Source: Capnocytophaga gingivalis ATCC 33624
GTDB lineage: Bacteria > Bacteroidota > Bacteroidia > Flavobacteriales > Flavobacteriaceae
NCBI RefSeq assembly: GCF_000174755.1
Contig: NZ_ACLQ01000019.1
Location: forward strand, 1-64,000
Length of the DNA: 64,000 bases
Reading direction: 5' to 3'
Under the pieces are notes generated by a model that saw nothing but the letters and a program-made list of their open reading frames with translations, searched no databases and was not told the origin of the DNA. This document shows positions 54,390-62,933 of this stretch, piece after piece; within the stretch, counting starts at the first letter, position 1; each line of letters opens with the position of its first letter. A program made the translations under genes and the position numbers.

Positions 54390-54983
54390 ATGCAAAAATA
54401 TTTTTTAATCGTATTATTTATGAACATTGCTCTCGCTCAAGAGAGCAATGTTGTTTTTAGTAGAGACTCTCTCAAGAGAGACACCCTAAAAACAAAGACT
54501 TTCTACCCTCATCAGATAGGAATAGGAATTTCTCGGTTCGTTAACTCTGCTTTTCCTACTGATAGCAATAGCTTTCTATTGGAATATCGCTATCTGAAAT
54601 GTCCTACCATAGCATATCGTATAGCTGGAGATTACCGAGCAGAATCCAACAAAGATAGTACCTATGAGATAGCACTAAAGGTAGGAATGGATAAGCTCTT
54701 TAAGGATTATAAGAGTTGGAAATTCTACTATGGAATAGACCTATGGGGGAGATATCTATATTATAAGGATAGGAAACAACACTTTACCAGTATCGCTATA
54801 AATCCATTCTTTGGTATACAATATCAGCTAAATAAGAATTTTTCTATCTCCACAGAACCTGGATTTTTCATCAAGTATAACCTTCGCAAAGACAACAACA
54901 GTTTTGACCCCAATGCAAAGGAGCAGTGGTGGGAGAGTCGGTTGGCAAAGATAGGAAATATTCAGCTAAACTTTCATTTCTAA
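54390..54983 (+). CDS. small outer-membrane beta-barrel protein
   Basis: 197 aa from the ATG at 54390, with signal peptide MQKYFLIVLFMNIALAQ. It contains alternating-residue strands (IGIGISRFVNSAF, FLLEYRYLKC, WKFYYGIDLWGRYLYYK, INPFFGIQYQL) and ends in IQLNFHF with a terminal Phe, as in outer-membrane barrels. It is co-transcribed with the surface lipoprotein; function unknown. Confidence 0.72.
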   Translation: MQKYFLIVLFMNIALAQESNVVFSRDSLKRDTLKTKTFYPHQIGIGISRFVNSAFPTDSNSFLLEYRYLKCPTIAYRIAGDYRAESNKDSTYEIALKVGMDKLFKDYKSWKFYYGIDLWGRYLYYKDRKQHFTSIAINPFFGIQYQLNKNFSISTEPGFFIKYNLRKDNNSFDPNAKEQWWESRLAKIGNIQLNFHF

Positions 54984-54990
54984 AAAAGCC

Positions 54991-55036
54991 AGAGGCCTAT
55001 GATCATTATATGATCAAATAGGCCTCTCCTCTTTTT
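54991..55036. terminator. bidirectional terminator overlapping the end of the Rrf2 gene
   Basis: AGAGGCCTAT (54991-55000) pairs with ATAGGCCTCT (55018-55027), extended by an inner GATCA/TGATC stem. T-rich tails lie on both sides. The stop codon of the minus-strand Rrf2 gene is inside. Confidence 0.75.
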
Positions 55037-55437
55037 ATCTTATCAGCAAAATATTCTATATTATGTCGTTCTAATTCTTGTAGGAACTCATCTCTGAAGG
55101 GTTTTACTGCATAGTGCATGGGACAAGGTGTTTCCTCCGAGCAGGATCTAATCCCAAGTAGGCAGATAGAGAACTTGTCCCCGCCATCTATATAGCGGAC
55201 TATATCAGCCAAAGGAGCTTTGAGGTTTTCCGGAGTGATATAAAAGCCTCCCCCAGGGCCTTTAGCTGAACATATGGCTTTCTTTTTAGCCAATATCTGT
55301 AATAGTTTGGCCAAAAAAGCAGTGGGAATATGCAGCACTTCAGATATTTCCTTGACACCTTTTTTGCGATCTACAGAGGAATTTATGGCTAAATAAAGCA
55401 CCGCATTGATAGCATATTTGCTAGAATTTGATAACAT
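55006..55437 (-). CDS. Rrf2-family transcriptional regulator
   Basis: 143 aa. N-terminal winged helix: SSKYAINAVLYLA, GVKEISEVLHIPTAFLAKLLQILAK and the wing GPGGGFYI. ICLLGIRSCSEETPC supplies three cysteines spaced like the Fe-S ligands of IscR/NsrR, so it probably senses Fe-S status, oxidants or NO. The HMA lipoprotein gene lies 43 bases upstream on the same strand and is a possible partner. Targets unknown. Confidence 0.92.
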   Translation of the reverse strand: MLSNSSKYAINAVLYLAINSSVDRKKGVKEISEVLHIPTAFLAKLLQILAKKKAICSAKGPGGGFYITPENLKAPLADIVRYIDGGDKFSICLLGIRSCSEETPCPMHYAVKPFRDEFLQELERHNIEYFADKIKRGEAYLII

Positions 55438-55480
55438 TTTTAACTATTTTACTTTACTACTATTCTATATTATGGGTCTC

Positions 55481-55828
55481 CTATTGAGAGATTACTTTAT
55501 AAGCCTCTCCTCCATTGCTCTCTTCTATGACAGAGATAATGGATGCTTTGGAAAGTTTGGCTTTATCGAAAGAAACTACGGCTGTCTGGCTATCGAAATC
55601 AACGGTTGCCTTTTGTACTCCGTCGGTATTATTGAGATTTTTCTCAATGGTAGCCGCACAACCATGTGCACAGGTCATTCCTTCTATTCTGAGGGTTACC
55701 TCTTCCAAGTTTTCCTTGGCTACTGTCTCTTTTTGGGGAGCTGGAGAAGGGGTATCGGTCGCTTTAGGATTCGAATTTCCACAACTTACAAGTCCCCACA
55801 GCATTGCTGATAATACAAAATACTTCAT
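55481..55828 (-). CDS. lipoprotein with a heavy-metal-associated (HMA) domain
   Basis: 115 aa. Signal peptide MKYFVLSAMLWGLVSCG with lipobox, a Pro/Thr/Glu linker, then an HMA domain: EEVTLRIEGMTCAHGCAATIEKNL. The cysteines are spaced CxxxC (Cys-Ala-His-Gly-Cys) instead of the usual CxxC. It probably binds copper or a similar metal in the envelope. Lies upstream of the Rrf2 gene in one possible operon. Confidence 0.85.
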   Translation of the reverse strand: MKYFVLSAMLWGLVSCGNSNPKATDTPSPAPQKETVAKENLEEVTLRIEGMTCAHGCAATIEKNLNNTDGVQKATVDFDSQTAVVSFDKAKLSKASIISVIEESNGGEAYKVISQ

Positions 55829-55907
55829 GGTGTAATGTTTTTTTAGAGTAACAACACAAAAAGCCCTTCACTTAGAAGAGCAATTTGTTATTAGGGTAAT
55901 ACATTGA

Positions 55908-56336
55908 TTAGAAGAACAATCTTCTTCTCACTGTTTGTTGTTCTTCTGCAGATGGTACATAACTTTCTTCTACACTTCTGAAGAATTTCTCATGTAACAT
56001 TTTAGTAATAGCAATATTATACTTAGTACCATCAAGGATTAGGTGAACTAAGAACTGGCGATTGCTTGAAGAGAACAATACATGTAGCTGTTCCTTAAGG
56101 GCGATTTCAATACGATCTATATTTTTATCATTAAGCCCTTCAACATATCCTAATGCTTTAGTAGCTTGTCTCAAGATTTCTACTTGAAAAGCACTTGATA
56201 AGCGGTTATCTACATTAGAGCCCGCTTCATAAGCAATAGTATTACCATCATTTGTACTTACCACAGTGATAGAAATAAAACCTGGCACCTCTTGGTGCAT
56301 AGCTTTTACATACGTTTCGAATAAATTTGTATCCAT
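55908..56336 (-). CDS. hypothetical protein, possibly Roadblock/LC7-like fold
   Basis: 142 aa, soluble, no signal. A pattern of strand-helix repeats (FISITVVSTNDGNTIAYEAGS, then SSAFQVEILRQATKALGYV, then HVLFSSSNRQFLVHLILDG) faintly recalls Roadblock/LC7 domains such as MglB, which act with small GTPases. No motif is decisive, so treat it as unknown. A TACCTTTG element at 56378-56385 lies upstream. Confidence 0.6.
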   Translation of the reverse strand: MDTNLFETYVKAMHQEVPGFISITVVSTNDGNTIAYEAGSNVDNRLSSAFQVEILRQATKALGYVEGLNDKNIDRIEIALKEQLHVLFSSSNRQFLVHLILDGTKYNIAITKMLHEKFFRSVEESYVPSAEEQQTVRRRLFF

Positions 56337-56377
56337 AAAATTACTATTTACTTTAATTTACTTGCTTAATTTTCGCA

Positions 56378-56385
56378 CAAAGGTA
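56378..56385 (-). promoter_or_regulatory. TACCTTTG -7 element for the 142-aa protein
   Basis: TANNTTTG octamer on the minus strand, 42 bases upstream of the ATG. The stretch up to 56576 is AT-rich and I see no gene in it. Confidence 0.5.
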
Positions 56386-56576
56386 TAAACTTTTTTCTTA
56401 TTTAAAAATTTTTTACTACTTTTTTTTCTTATTTTTTTATTTTTCTCTTTTTCGCATTTTTTTCTTCTTTTTAAACATTAAATCAAAAGTCAAAAACATA
56501 CATTTATTAATAATAATTCATAACAATAATAGTATTTTCATTACAAAAATAAGACATTCTTTATTTTATTATTATT

Positions 56577-57170
56577 TTACTTTTTGAATGCTTGCTTATT
56601 AAAAATTATCAACAATCCAACAGCTACACTGATAGAAGTATCAGCAATATTGAAAATAGGATCGAAAAAAGTAAATCTATGTCCACCATAAAAGGGTATC
56701 CACTCAGGAAGTGTAGTATCTATAAGTGGGAAATAGAGCATATCCACTACCTTTCCATGGAAAAGGGAGCCATAAGGATGGTCACTTAGGAAGGTAGCCA
56801 CATTATTCATACTGTGGTCAAAAAGCACTCCATAGAATACCGAGTCAATGATATTCCCCAAAGCACCAGCAAAAATCAGCGCTATCGAGATGATAAGTAT
56901 CTTTGAACCTTTTTTTCTTATAGTATCCCATAACCAATACCCTATTCCCACAATGGCTACCATTCTAAATAAGGTTAAGATCAGTTTTCCGTACTTTCCT
57001 GGGATACCTATTCCCCATGCCGCCCCGGGGTTTTCGACAAAGCGGATATGAAACCAATCAAATACATTTATAGATTGGTCAAGCATAAAATGAGTTTTTA
57101 TATATATCTTACTTGCCTGATCAGCAATTAGTATCAATAGAATGATAAGGCTGGCATGTGATAACTTCAT
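56577..57170 (-). CDS. lspA: lipoprotein signal peptidase (signal peptidase II)
   Basis: 197 aa with four membrane segments. Cleaves the signal peptide of lipoproteins after lipid attachment. Signatures: LIADQASKIYIK, VENPGAAWG, the catalytic Asp in GALGNIIDSVFYGVLFD and VVDMLYFP, and the second Asp in FDPIFNIADTSISV. The insertion near residues 125-155 (HPYGSLFHGKV ... WIPFYGGHRFTF) is common in Bacteroidota. Confidence 0.95.
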   Translation of the reverse strand: MKLSHASLIILLILIADQASKIYIKTHFMLDQSINVFDWFHIRFVENPGAAWGIGIPGKYGKLILTLFRMVAIVGIGYWLWDTIRKKGSKILIISIALIFAGALGNIIDSVFYGVLFDHSMNNVATFLSDHPYGSLFHGKVVDMLYFPLIDTTLPEWIPFYGGHRFTFFDPIFNIADTSISVAVGLLIIFNKQAFKK

Positions 57171-57195
57171 AAGGTATAACTTGTCTTTTGGGCGG

Positions 57196-57203
57196 CAAAG
57201 ATA
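57196..57203 (-). promoter_or_regulatory. TATCTTTG -7 element for lspA
   Basis: TANNTTTG octamer on the minus strand, 26 bases upstream of the lspA ATG. Confidence 0.5.
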
Positions 57204-57257
57204 CGAAAAATTAATGATTATTTTTCTAATAATAATGATTAATTTTTTATTTATTAA

Positions 57258-57698
57258 TTAAAATTCTGGCAGTTCCCTGAGGAAGACATAGGCTTGCTTG
57301 AGGAGATCTACTTGGTAGAAAATATGTTGCAAGCCATTAGTAATCATTAAGTTTTCTGCCTGAAGTTGCATATTATATCTTGCTATTTGGTCAAACACCT
57401 CTTGGGTGATAGCCACCTGTGGCGCCTTACACTCTACTACAAGAAAAATACTCCCATCGGAGCGATAGATAACTATATCATACCGCTTGGTTAAGTGATT
57501 GATATAGATACGCTTCTCTACGCTCATAAGGGACTGAGGATAGTGCTTCTCCTTGAGTAGAAAGTGTATAGTATGTTGTCTGACCCATTCCTCAGGTGTG
57601 AGTACCACAAATTTTTTTCGAATAATATCGAAAATATATCGTTTATTTTCACTACTTTTGAACCGAAATTCGCATAGCGGGAAATTCAATGTTTGCAT
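57258..57698 (-). CDS. protein with an HsdR-N-like nuclease domain
   Basis: 146 aa from the ATG at 57698 (MQTLNFPLCEFRFKSSENK). It resembles the single-domain family related to the N-terminus of type I restriction subunit R: VRQHTIHFLLKEKHYPQSLMSVEKRI, then KRYDIVIYRSDGSIFLVVECKAPQVAI with the Asp and ExK of a PD-(D/E)XK site. In flavobacteria this gene usually stands next to holA, as here, so it is core and probably not a restriction enzyme. A TATATTTG element at 57703-57710 almost touches the start codon. Confidence 0.8.
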   Translation of the reverse strand: MQTLNFPLCEFRFKSSENKRYIFDIIRKKFVVLTPEEWVRQHTIHFLLKEKHYPQSLMSVEKRIYINHLTKRYDIVIYRSDGSIFLVVECKAPQVAITQEVFDQIARYNMQLQAENLMITNGLQHIFYQVDLLKQAYVFLRELPEF

Positions 57699-57730
57699 AG
57701 GGCAAATATACAAAAATAGTACAAACTCAT

Positions 57731-58732
57731 ATGAACGAAGCAGAAAAAATTTTAGCTGATCTTCAGGCTCAAAAATATAGCCCCATCTATTACTTGGCAG
57801 GAGAAGAACCTTTTTTTATTGACCTAATCAGCAACTATATAGAACAAGAGGTGCTACGAGAGGATGAAAAAGCTTTCAACCAACAGATTGTCTATGGAAA
57901 AGATATTTCTGTAGATACCATTATCCATTATGCTCGTGAGTACCCTATGATGGCTGCCAGAAGGGTGATCATCGTCAAGGAAGCTCAGGATCTGAGTCGC
58001 ACTATCTCCCAGCTACTCCCTTATGTAGAAAATCCTTCACAGACAACTATTCTTGTCCTCTGCTACAAATATGGTAAGATAGATGGGAAGACCAAGCTGG
58101 CTAAGGAACTGAAAAAATATGTATGCCTTGAGAGCAAAAAACTCTATGAGAGTGAGACCCTCAAGTGGGTAGATAGCTATCTCAAAGGCTTTGGCTATTC
58201 CATAGAGCCAGTAGCCGCTCAGCTATTAATCAATTTCTTAGGGACTGACCTTAGTCGTATCGCTAATGAACTGAACAAACTCAAAATAATCCTACCTAAA
58301 GGAACAAAAATCACCCCCTTACATATAGAACAAAATATAGGTATCAGCAAAGATTTCAATGTATTTGAACTACAGAATGCCTTAGGCAAAAAGGATTTTG
58401 CCAAGGCTATGCAGATTATCAAGTACTTCAATGAGAATCAAAAAGATAATCCTATTGCTATGATCACGGAAAACTTATATAGGTATTTCAAGAATCTATT
58501 TATTTTTGCCACTAATACCAGTAAGGGAGAGAACGAACTCGCCCGAATGATGGGAGTCAATCCTTATTTTCTCAAGGATTATCGCCAAGCCGCTGCCAAT
58601 TATCCCCTAAAGAAAATTAGCTTCTGTATGGAGACTGTCAAGAATGCTGATCTCAAAAGCAAGGGGGTAGAAAGTGGCTCTATCTCCTATTATGATATAC
58701 TCAAGGAAATGATCATAATGACAATTAGTTAG
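57731..58732 (+). CDS. holA: DNA polymerase III delta subunit
   Basis: 333 aa clamp-loader subunit that opens the beta clamp. Signatures of HolA: PIYYLAGEEPFFIDLISNYIE at the N-terminus, RRVIIVKEAQ, LLINFLGTDLSRIANELNKL and NFNVFELQNALG-like region followed by a helical C-terminal collar. Divergent from the HsdR-N-like gene. Confidence 0.93.
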   Translation: MNEAEKILADLQAQKYSPIYYLAGEEPFFIDLISNYIEQEVLREDEKAFNQQIVYGKDISVDTIIHYAREYPMMAARRVIIVKEAQDLSRTISQLLPYVENPSQTTILVLCYKYGKIDGKTKLAKELKKYVCLESKKLYESETLKWVDSYLKGFGYSIEPVAAQLLINFLGTDLSRIANELNKLKIILPKGTKITPLHIEQNIGISKDFNVFELQNALGKKDFAKAMQIIKYFNENQKDNPIAMITENLYRYFKNLFIFATNTSKGENELARMMGVNPYFLKDYRQAAANYPLKKISFCMETVKNADLKSKGVESGSISYYDILKEMIIMTIS

Positions 58733-58781
58733 GCAAGAATGCAAATAAAGAGTTGAAACACCAATGAGTATTCACTGAGTT

Positions 58782-60086
58782 CTACTGATGAGGCACTACT
58801 CCTGCTACCTTATTGAAGGCTTGTACTACCTCACTATGGGAGACTGTTTTGTCCTTGAAGTAAGCGATGATCTCCTGTTTCTGTGCTGGGGTAGCCCCTA
58901 ATTGGTTCAGGATATTGGCCAAGTGCATCTTCATATGCCCTTTCTGGATGCCATAGGTTACCAAGGAACTCACTGCAGCAAAGTTCTGAGCCAAACCTAC
59001 ACAAGCGATCACCTTCATCAGGGTTTCTGCAGAAGGATTTTCCAGAATCTGTAGGGCTGTTTTCACCATAGGATGAAGCTTGGTTAGCCCTCCTACTGTT
59101 CCTATAGCCAAAGGAATCTCTATGCTAAAATGGAAGATATCTTCTTTTATATAGGCTTGTGTCAGGCTCTTATAGCGTCCTTCCTTAGCTGCATAGGCAT
59201 GTACAGCTGCCTCTACAGCACGAAAGTCATTCCCTGTGGCAATCACCACCGCATCGATTCCGTTCATCACCCCTTTGTTATGCGTCACCGCTCTGTATAC
59301 ATCCGCATTGGCCACCGCTATTGCACGAGTGAAATCGGTAGCAAAGACCTTGCCTTCTATATCATTGAAGGACATCCTACTCACTGGAGCTGAGACCTCT
59401 GCCCTGACTAAGCACTGGGGGGTATAGTTCGAGAGAATGCTCATGAGCACCTCCAAAGCCCCGTGAGAAAGATGAGTAATAGCCTCTTGTTCAATAGTCT
59501 GAGACATTTTCTCCAAGCAGGAATTGATAAAGTTAGCTCCCATCGCATCGCCTGTGAGGAAGGTGACAAAGACTTGATAATAATGCTCCAAAGAATCTGT
59601 CATATCCTTGAGGATAATGGAAGATATTCCCCCTCCCCTCTTACGCATATTCTCAGTAATTCCTTGTGTTTGTTCATACAACAAAGGCTCTATAGTACTA
59701 AAGAACTGGAATAGCTCATGCTTGTCTCCTTCGAAGAACAAATGGATATGCCCAACCTTCTCCATACTTCGTACCTGACAGAGGAATCCTCCCTGTTCTG
59801 ACCAGAATTTGGCAGCTTTGCTCACAGCTGCCACTACAGAACTCTCCTCTAGTACCATAGGTACTGTATAGTAATGTCCATCAATGAGAAAATTAGGGGC
59901 TACTGCAAAAGGCAACATATAATTCCCTATTGTATTCTCTATGAAGTCATCATGTAGCTTCTGTAGATTCTCGTCTCTAAGGTCATAGGAAGTAAAGACC
60001 TCTGACTGGGACGGATCGCTAAGATATTGTTGGCATATCCATTGCCGTTTTTCTTCTTTAGTGAGTTTAGAAAAACCTTTAATCAT
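58782..60086 (-). CDS. mvaA: hydroxymethylglutaryl-CoA reductase, class II
   Basis: 434 aa. Makes (or in degradative enzymes consumes) mevalonate, the precursor of isoprenoids in the mevalonate pathway. Signatures: ENTIGNYMLPFAVAPNFLIDG, GDAMGANFINS, THNKGVMNGIDAVVIATGNDFRAVEA with the catalytic Lys and Asp, and the C-terminal GIQKGHMKMH with the catalytic His. Several flavobacteria use a class II enzyme for mevalonate synthesis, so a biosynthetic role is likely. The M64 peptidase gene lies 22 bases upstream on the same strand. Confidence 0.94.
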   Translation of the reverse strand: MIKGFSKLTKEEKRQWICQQYLSDPSQSEVFTSYDLRDENLQKLHDDFIENTIGNYMLPFAVAPNFLIDGHYYTVPMVLEESSVVAAVSKAAKFWSEQGGFLCQVRSMEKVGHIHLFFEGDKHELFQFFSTIEPLLYEQTQGITENMRKRGGGISSIILKDMTDSLEHYYQVFVTFLTGDAMGANFINSCLEKMSQTIEQEAITHLSHGALEVLMSILSNYTPQCLVRAEVSAPVSRMSFNDIEGKVFATDFTRAIAVANADVYRAVTHNKGVMNGIDAVVIATGNDFRAVEAAVHAYAAKEGRYKSLTQAYIKEDIFHFSIEIPLAIGTVGGLTKLHPMVKTALQILENPSAETLMKVIACVGLAQNFAAVSSLVTYGIQKGHMKMHLANILNQLGATPAQKQEIIAYFKDKTVSHSEVVQAFNKVAGVVPHQ

Positions 60087-60107
60087 ACTTTTCCTGCGTT
60101 TTCTTAA

Positions 60108-61382
60108 TTATTCTGTATAGAACTGTATCATTCTCTCTATAGCACGGCTACATACAGGGCAGAACTCATTGCTTTGTATGGACTTCATTCTACAATCCTC
60201 CATAGGGCTGTACATTCCCTTGAATAGATATCCCCCTCCCTCGAAAGCACCTACCTTATTCTTGTATTGCTCGGTACGTGGTGTAGGAATAGGTGTTTGT
60301 TTTTCTACCAAATCCTTCCATTTGCTTTGGAAATTAACCAAAGTAGTGATATTCGCTTCCCAAGGTTCTACCTTGAGGTTGTAGCGGTCAGCCATACCTT
60401 CTTCACCTTCATAATAATACTCATCGGCCAAGCCCACAAAGCCATGTCCAAACTCATGTACAAAGGTCTTTTCTGCGTATTTGTTGTCTGATACATTCAG
60501 ATTGATTACATTATAGAAAGCTCCTCCTCCATATTCTTTGGTATTAACCACTACAAAGAGTTGGTCATAAGGCACTGCAGCAGCTACATCGGCAGCCTTG
60601 AACAAGGATGGGCAAGTGAGGTATCTGTCCATACCGAACGAATAGAAATGAGAATCAAGTAACGTATTCTTATAAGTAGTAGGACTCCCCTCCATATCTG
60701 TTCCGCTCTCCTGAGAAGGTGCTAAGATAGCTTGAATATTGAAGTCCTTTTTGTGTTTGTTATAAGGAGGAGTTGCAAAAAGGTAGTCAAAGAGCCTCTT
60801 GACATCGGCGACAAACTTGTCCATTTGCTCTTGAGTATACCCTTCAGGGATCACAGCTATATCCACCTTCTTCTGTGGGGAACCATTCTGCAAAATAGGT
60901 TTGATAGGATATTTCACTGGAACTTCCTTGACTATTCTATAGTCTGTGGGATCAACCTTAGTGGTAAAAATCTTTTGGAAATTTCCTTCCTTAGTCCTTC
61001 TCTCAAAGGTTACCTCTACTGGTCCCTTAGGAAAAGGTGTTTGGCAAGGTATTTCAAAAAACTCAGTCTTAGTAGCATCGGTCTCCATGCCCTGCCACTC
61101 TTCCATGAGGGTAACCATTCCCTTGGAAAAGAGCACTTTTCCAGAGCCTATTTCCAATACTTGTACTCTGTACTCCCCTTGGTTGGGATGTATCAGGTGG
61201 GTATGAGAACCACCAAAAAGGGGTTCTTTCTTCATTCCTTTAAGAGAAGCATAGGTTGTACTCTTGGTACCATAGAGGTAAAAGTCCAATCGCAATGCCT
61301 CCTTAGTGAAGTAAGCATCATAGCTTTGAGCCTGTACCAACACTGTCAGTAGTAAGGCTACAAGGATTATCATTTTTTTCAT
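60108..61382 (-). CDS. secreted M64-family metallopeptidase
   Basis: 424 aa with signal peptide MKKMIILVALLLTVLVQAQ. An N-terminal beta-sandwich-like domain (about 20-150) precedes the zinc peptidase. The zinc site is HEFGHGFVGLADEYYY (HExxHxxGxxD), and the C-terminus CRMKSIQSNEFCPVCSRAIERM is conserved in the family. M64 includes the IgA peptidase of Clostridium ramosum; substrate here is unknown, but a secreted protease in an oral or animal-associated flavobacterium could act on host proteins. Strong promoter at 61407-61436. Confidence 0.9.
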   Translation of the reverse strand: MKKMIILVALLLTVLVQAQSYDAYFTKEALRLDFYLYGTKSTTYASLKGMKKEPLFGGSHTHLIHPNQGEYRVQVLEIGSGKVLFSKGMVTLMEEWQGMETDATKTEFFEIPCQTPFPKGPVEVTFERRTKEGNFQKIFTTKVDPTDYRIVKEVPVKYPIKPILQNGSPQKKVDIAVIPEGYTQEQMDKFVADVKRLFDYLFATPPYNKHKKDFNIQAILAPSQESGTDMEGSPTTYKNTLLDSHFYSFGMDRYLTCPSLFKAADVAAAVPYDQLFVVVNTKEYGGGAFYNVINLNVSDNKYAEKTFVHEFGHGFVGLADEYYYEGEEGMADRYNLKVEPWEANITTLVNFQSKWKDLVEKQTPIPTPRTEQYKNKVGAFEGGGYLFKGMYSPMEDCRMKSIQSNEFCPVCSRAIERMIQFYTE

Positions 61383-61406
61383 TTTGTAATAGAATTAATT
61401 GTTTAG

Positions 61407-61436
61407 CAAAAATACCTTTTTTTTTGAAATAAACAA
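61407..61436 (-). promoter_or_regulatory. flavobacterial promoter for the M64 peptidase-mvaA unit
   Basis: On the minus strand TTG (61434-61436), 19-nt spacer, TATTTTTG (61407-61414); ATG at 61382. Confidence 0.75.
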
Positions 61437-61545
61437 ATTTTTCTACCTAATATTACATCCGATAATCCTTTTTATTATTTTATATTAGTCCACTTATTTT
61501 TTTATAGAATAAAATATGATATTTTTCTCATAATGAAGTAAAAAA

Positions 61546-62802
61546 TCACTCCAAATCATACTGTTTTATTTTGCGATAAAGTGTTCTTTCAGAAATTCCA
61601 AGCTCCTTGGCAGCCTCTCGGCGCTTACCTTTATGTCTCTCTAAAGATTTTTGAATAAGCTCTAATTCCTTATCTTGCAATGAGATAGGTTCTTCTTCTT
61701 GGATTTCTTCAGCAAAATCATAGGTATTGTGCCCACGAGAAACAGTCGTTTTCTCTGGAGAGAGGAGCATCATAGCAGGTTCATTCTCCTCCGAAGAATA
61801 AGTAACTGGCTGAGAACCATATATTTTATGTATTAGATTTTGATTTTCCTCCTGTACTTTGGGGGTATTTCCTTCTTGAATGAGCTTAAAAGTCAGCTGT
61901 TTGAGATCATTCAAGTCATTGCGCATATCGAAGAGAACCTTGTAGAGAATTTCCCTCTCGGAGGTAAAGTCGGTTTCTCCCTTAGCTTGTACTACAGTAG
62001 CTGGCAGGTGGTTCCCCCCCTCTTGAGGTAAATATGAAAGCAAGGTCTCGGCTGAAATATCTCTTTTAGGTTCTACCACGGAGATTTGCTCCGCTATATT
62101 CCTTAGCTGGCGAATATTCCCCGGCCAACGATAACGCAAAAGCTCCCTTACAGCTCCCTCAGAGAGTTGTAGGGTAGGCATGCGGTATTTCTGAGCAAAA
62201 TCAGAAGCAAATTTCCTAAATAACAGATGAATATCCTCCTTTCTATCCCTCAGTGGCGGCAGGTATATCTCTACCGTATTGAGCCTATAATATAAATCTT
62301 CCCTGAAGCGTCCCTTCTTGAGAGCCTCCTGCATTTTGACATTGGTAGCGGCAACAATACGTACATCGGTCTTGCGAGGGGTGGAGTCTCCCACTCGAAT
62401 AAACTCACCATTTTCCAAGACCCTTAAGAGCCTAACCTGAGCTGAAAGAGGAAGTTCGCCTACTTCATCCAGAAAAATAGTTCCTCCATTCGCTTCTTCG
62501 AAATACCCCTTTTTATCCTCCTTACCAGCATGGGTAAAGCTCCCTGCCTTGAATCCAAAGAGCTCAGAATCAATAGTCCCCTCGGGAATAGCTCCACAGT
62601 TGATTGCGATATATTTGCCATGTTTACGGCTCGATAGGGTATGTATGATACGAGCAAAGGCTTCCTTCCCTACCCCACTCTCGCCAGTGATAAGTACCGA
62701 AACATCGGTGGGAGCTATACGAATGGCTTTTTCTATCGCCAAGTTCAGCTTAGGGTCATTGCCTATTATGCCAAAACGTTGTTTAACAGATTGAATGTCC
62801 AT
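61546..62802 (-). CDS. sigma-54-dependent activator (AAA+ with Fis helix-turn-helix)
   Basis: 418 aa without a receiver domain. AAA+ part at 1-250: GESGVGKEAFARIIH (Walker A), GTIFLDEVGELPLSAQ (Walker B), AATNVKMQEALKKGRFREDLYYRLN and WPGNIRQLRNIAEQI. The sigma-54 loop reads GSFTHA instead of GAFTGA. A long middle region of about 110 residues is charged and without known domain. The C-terminal Fis-type HTH is clear: AAKELGISERTLYRKIKQY. In flavobacteria this regulator is usually annotated as a sigma-54 activator next to yicC, as here. Confidence 0.92.
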   Translation of the reverse strand: MDIQSVKQRFGIIGNDPKLNLAIEKAIRIAPTDVSVLITGESGVGKEAFARIIHTLSSRKHGKYIAINCGAIPEGTIDSELFGFKAGSFTHAGKEDKKGYFEEANGGTIFLDEVGELPLSAQVRLLRVLENGEFIRVGDSTPRKTDVRIVAATNVKMQEALKKGRFREDLYYRLNTVEIYLPPLRDRKEDIHLLFRKFASDFAQKYRMPTLQLSEGAVRELLRYRWPGNIRQLRNIAEQISVVEPKRDISAETLLSYLPQEGGNHLPATVVQAKGETDFTSEREILYKVLFDMRNDLNDLKQLTFKLIQEGNTPKVQEENQNLIHKIYGSQPVTYSSEENEPAMMLLSPEKTTVSRGHNTYDFAEEIQEEEPISLQDKELELIQKSLERHKGKRREAAKELGISERTLYRKIKQYDLE

Positions 62803-62834
62803 GTGATGGATTTCCTTTTAAATAAAAAACGTTG

Positions 62835-62865
62835 CAAATGTACAAAATAAATTTACAATACACAA
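62835..62865 (-). promoter_or_regulatory. flavobacterial promoter for the sigma-54 activator gene
   Basis: On the minus strand TTG (62863-62865), 20-nt spacer, TACATTTG (62835-62842). Confidence 0.65.
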
Positions 62866-62904
62866 TTTTAAAGGATTTTTTACCTGCTTTAAAAATATAT
62901 TTAC

Positions 62905-62912
62905 TATCTTTG
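62905..62912 (+). promoter_or_regulatory. TATCTTTG -7 element for yicC
   Basis: TANNTTTG octamer 22 bases upstream of the yicC ATG. It rules out the longer reading frame from 62832. Confidence 0.5.
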
Positions 62913-62933
62913 CCCTTAGAAAACACACCAACA

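Noticed and set aside
57258-57698. A type I restriction system
   Set aside because: Only a short HsdR-N-like domain is present, without helicase, HsdM or HsdS; the gene is a conserved neighbour of holA.
60732-61352. 206-aa plus-strand frame opposite the M64 peptidase
   Set aside because: Antisense shadow of a well-recognised gene; the residues show no domain and the composition is unnatural.
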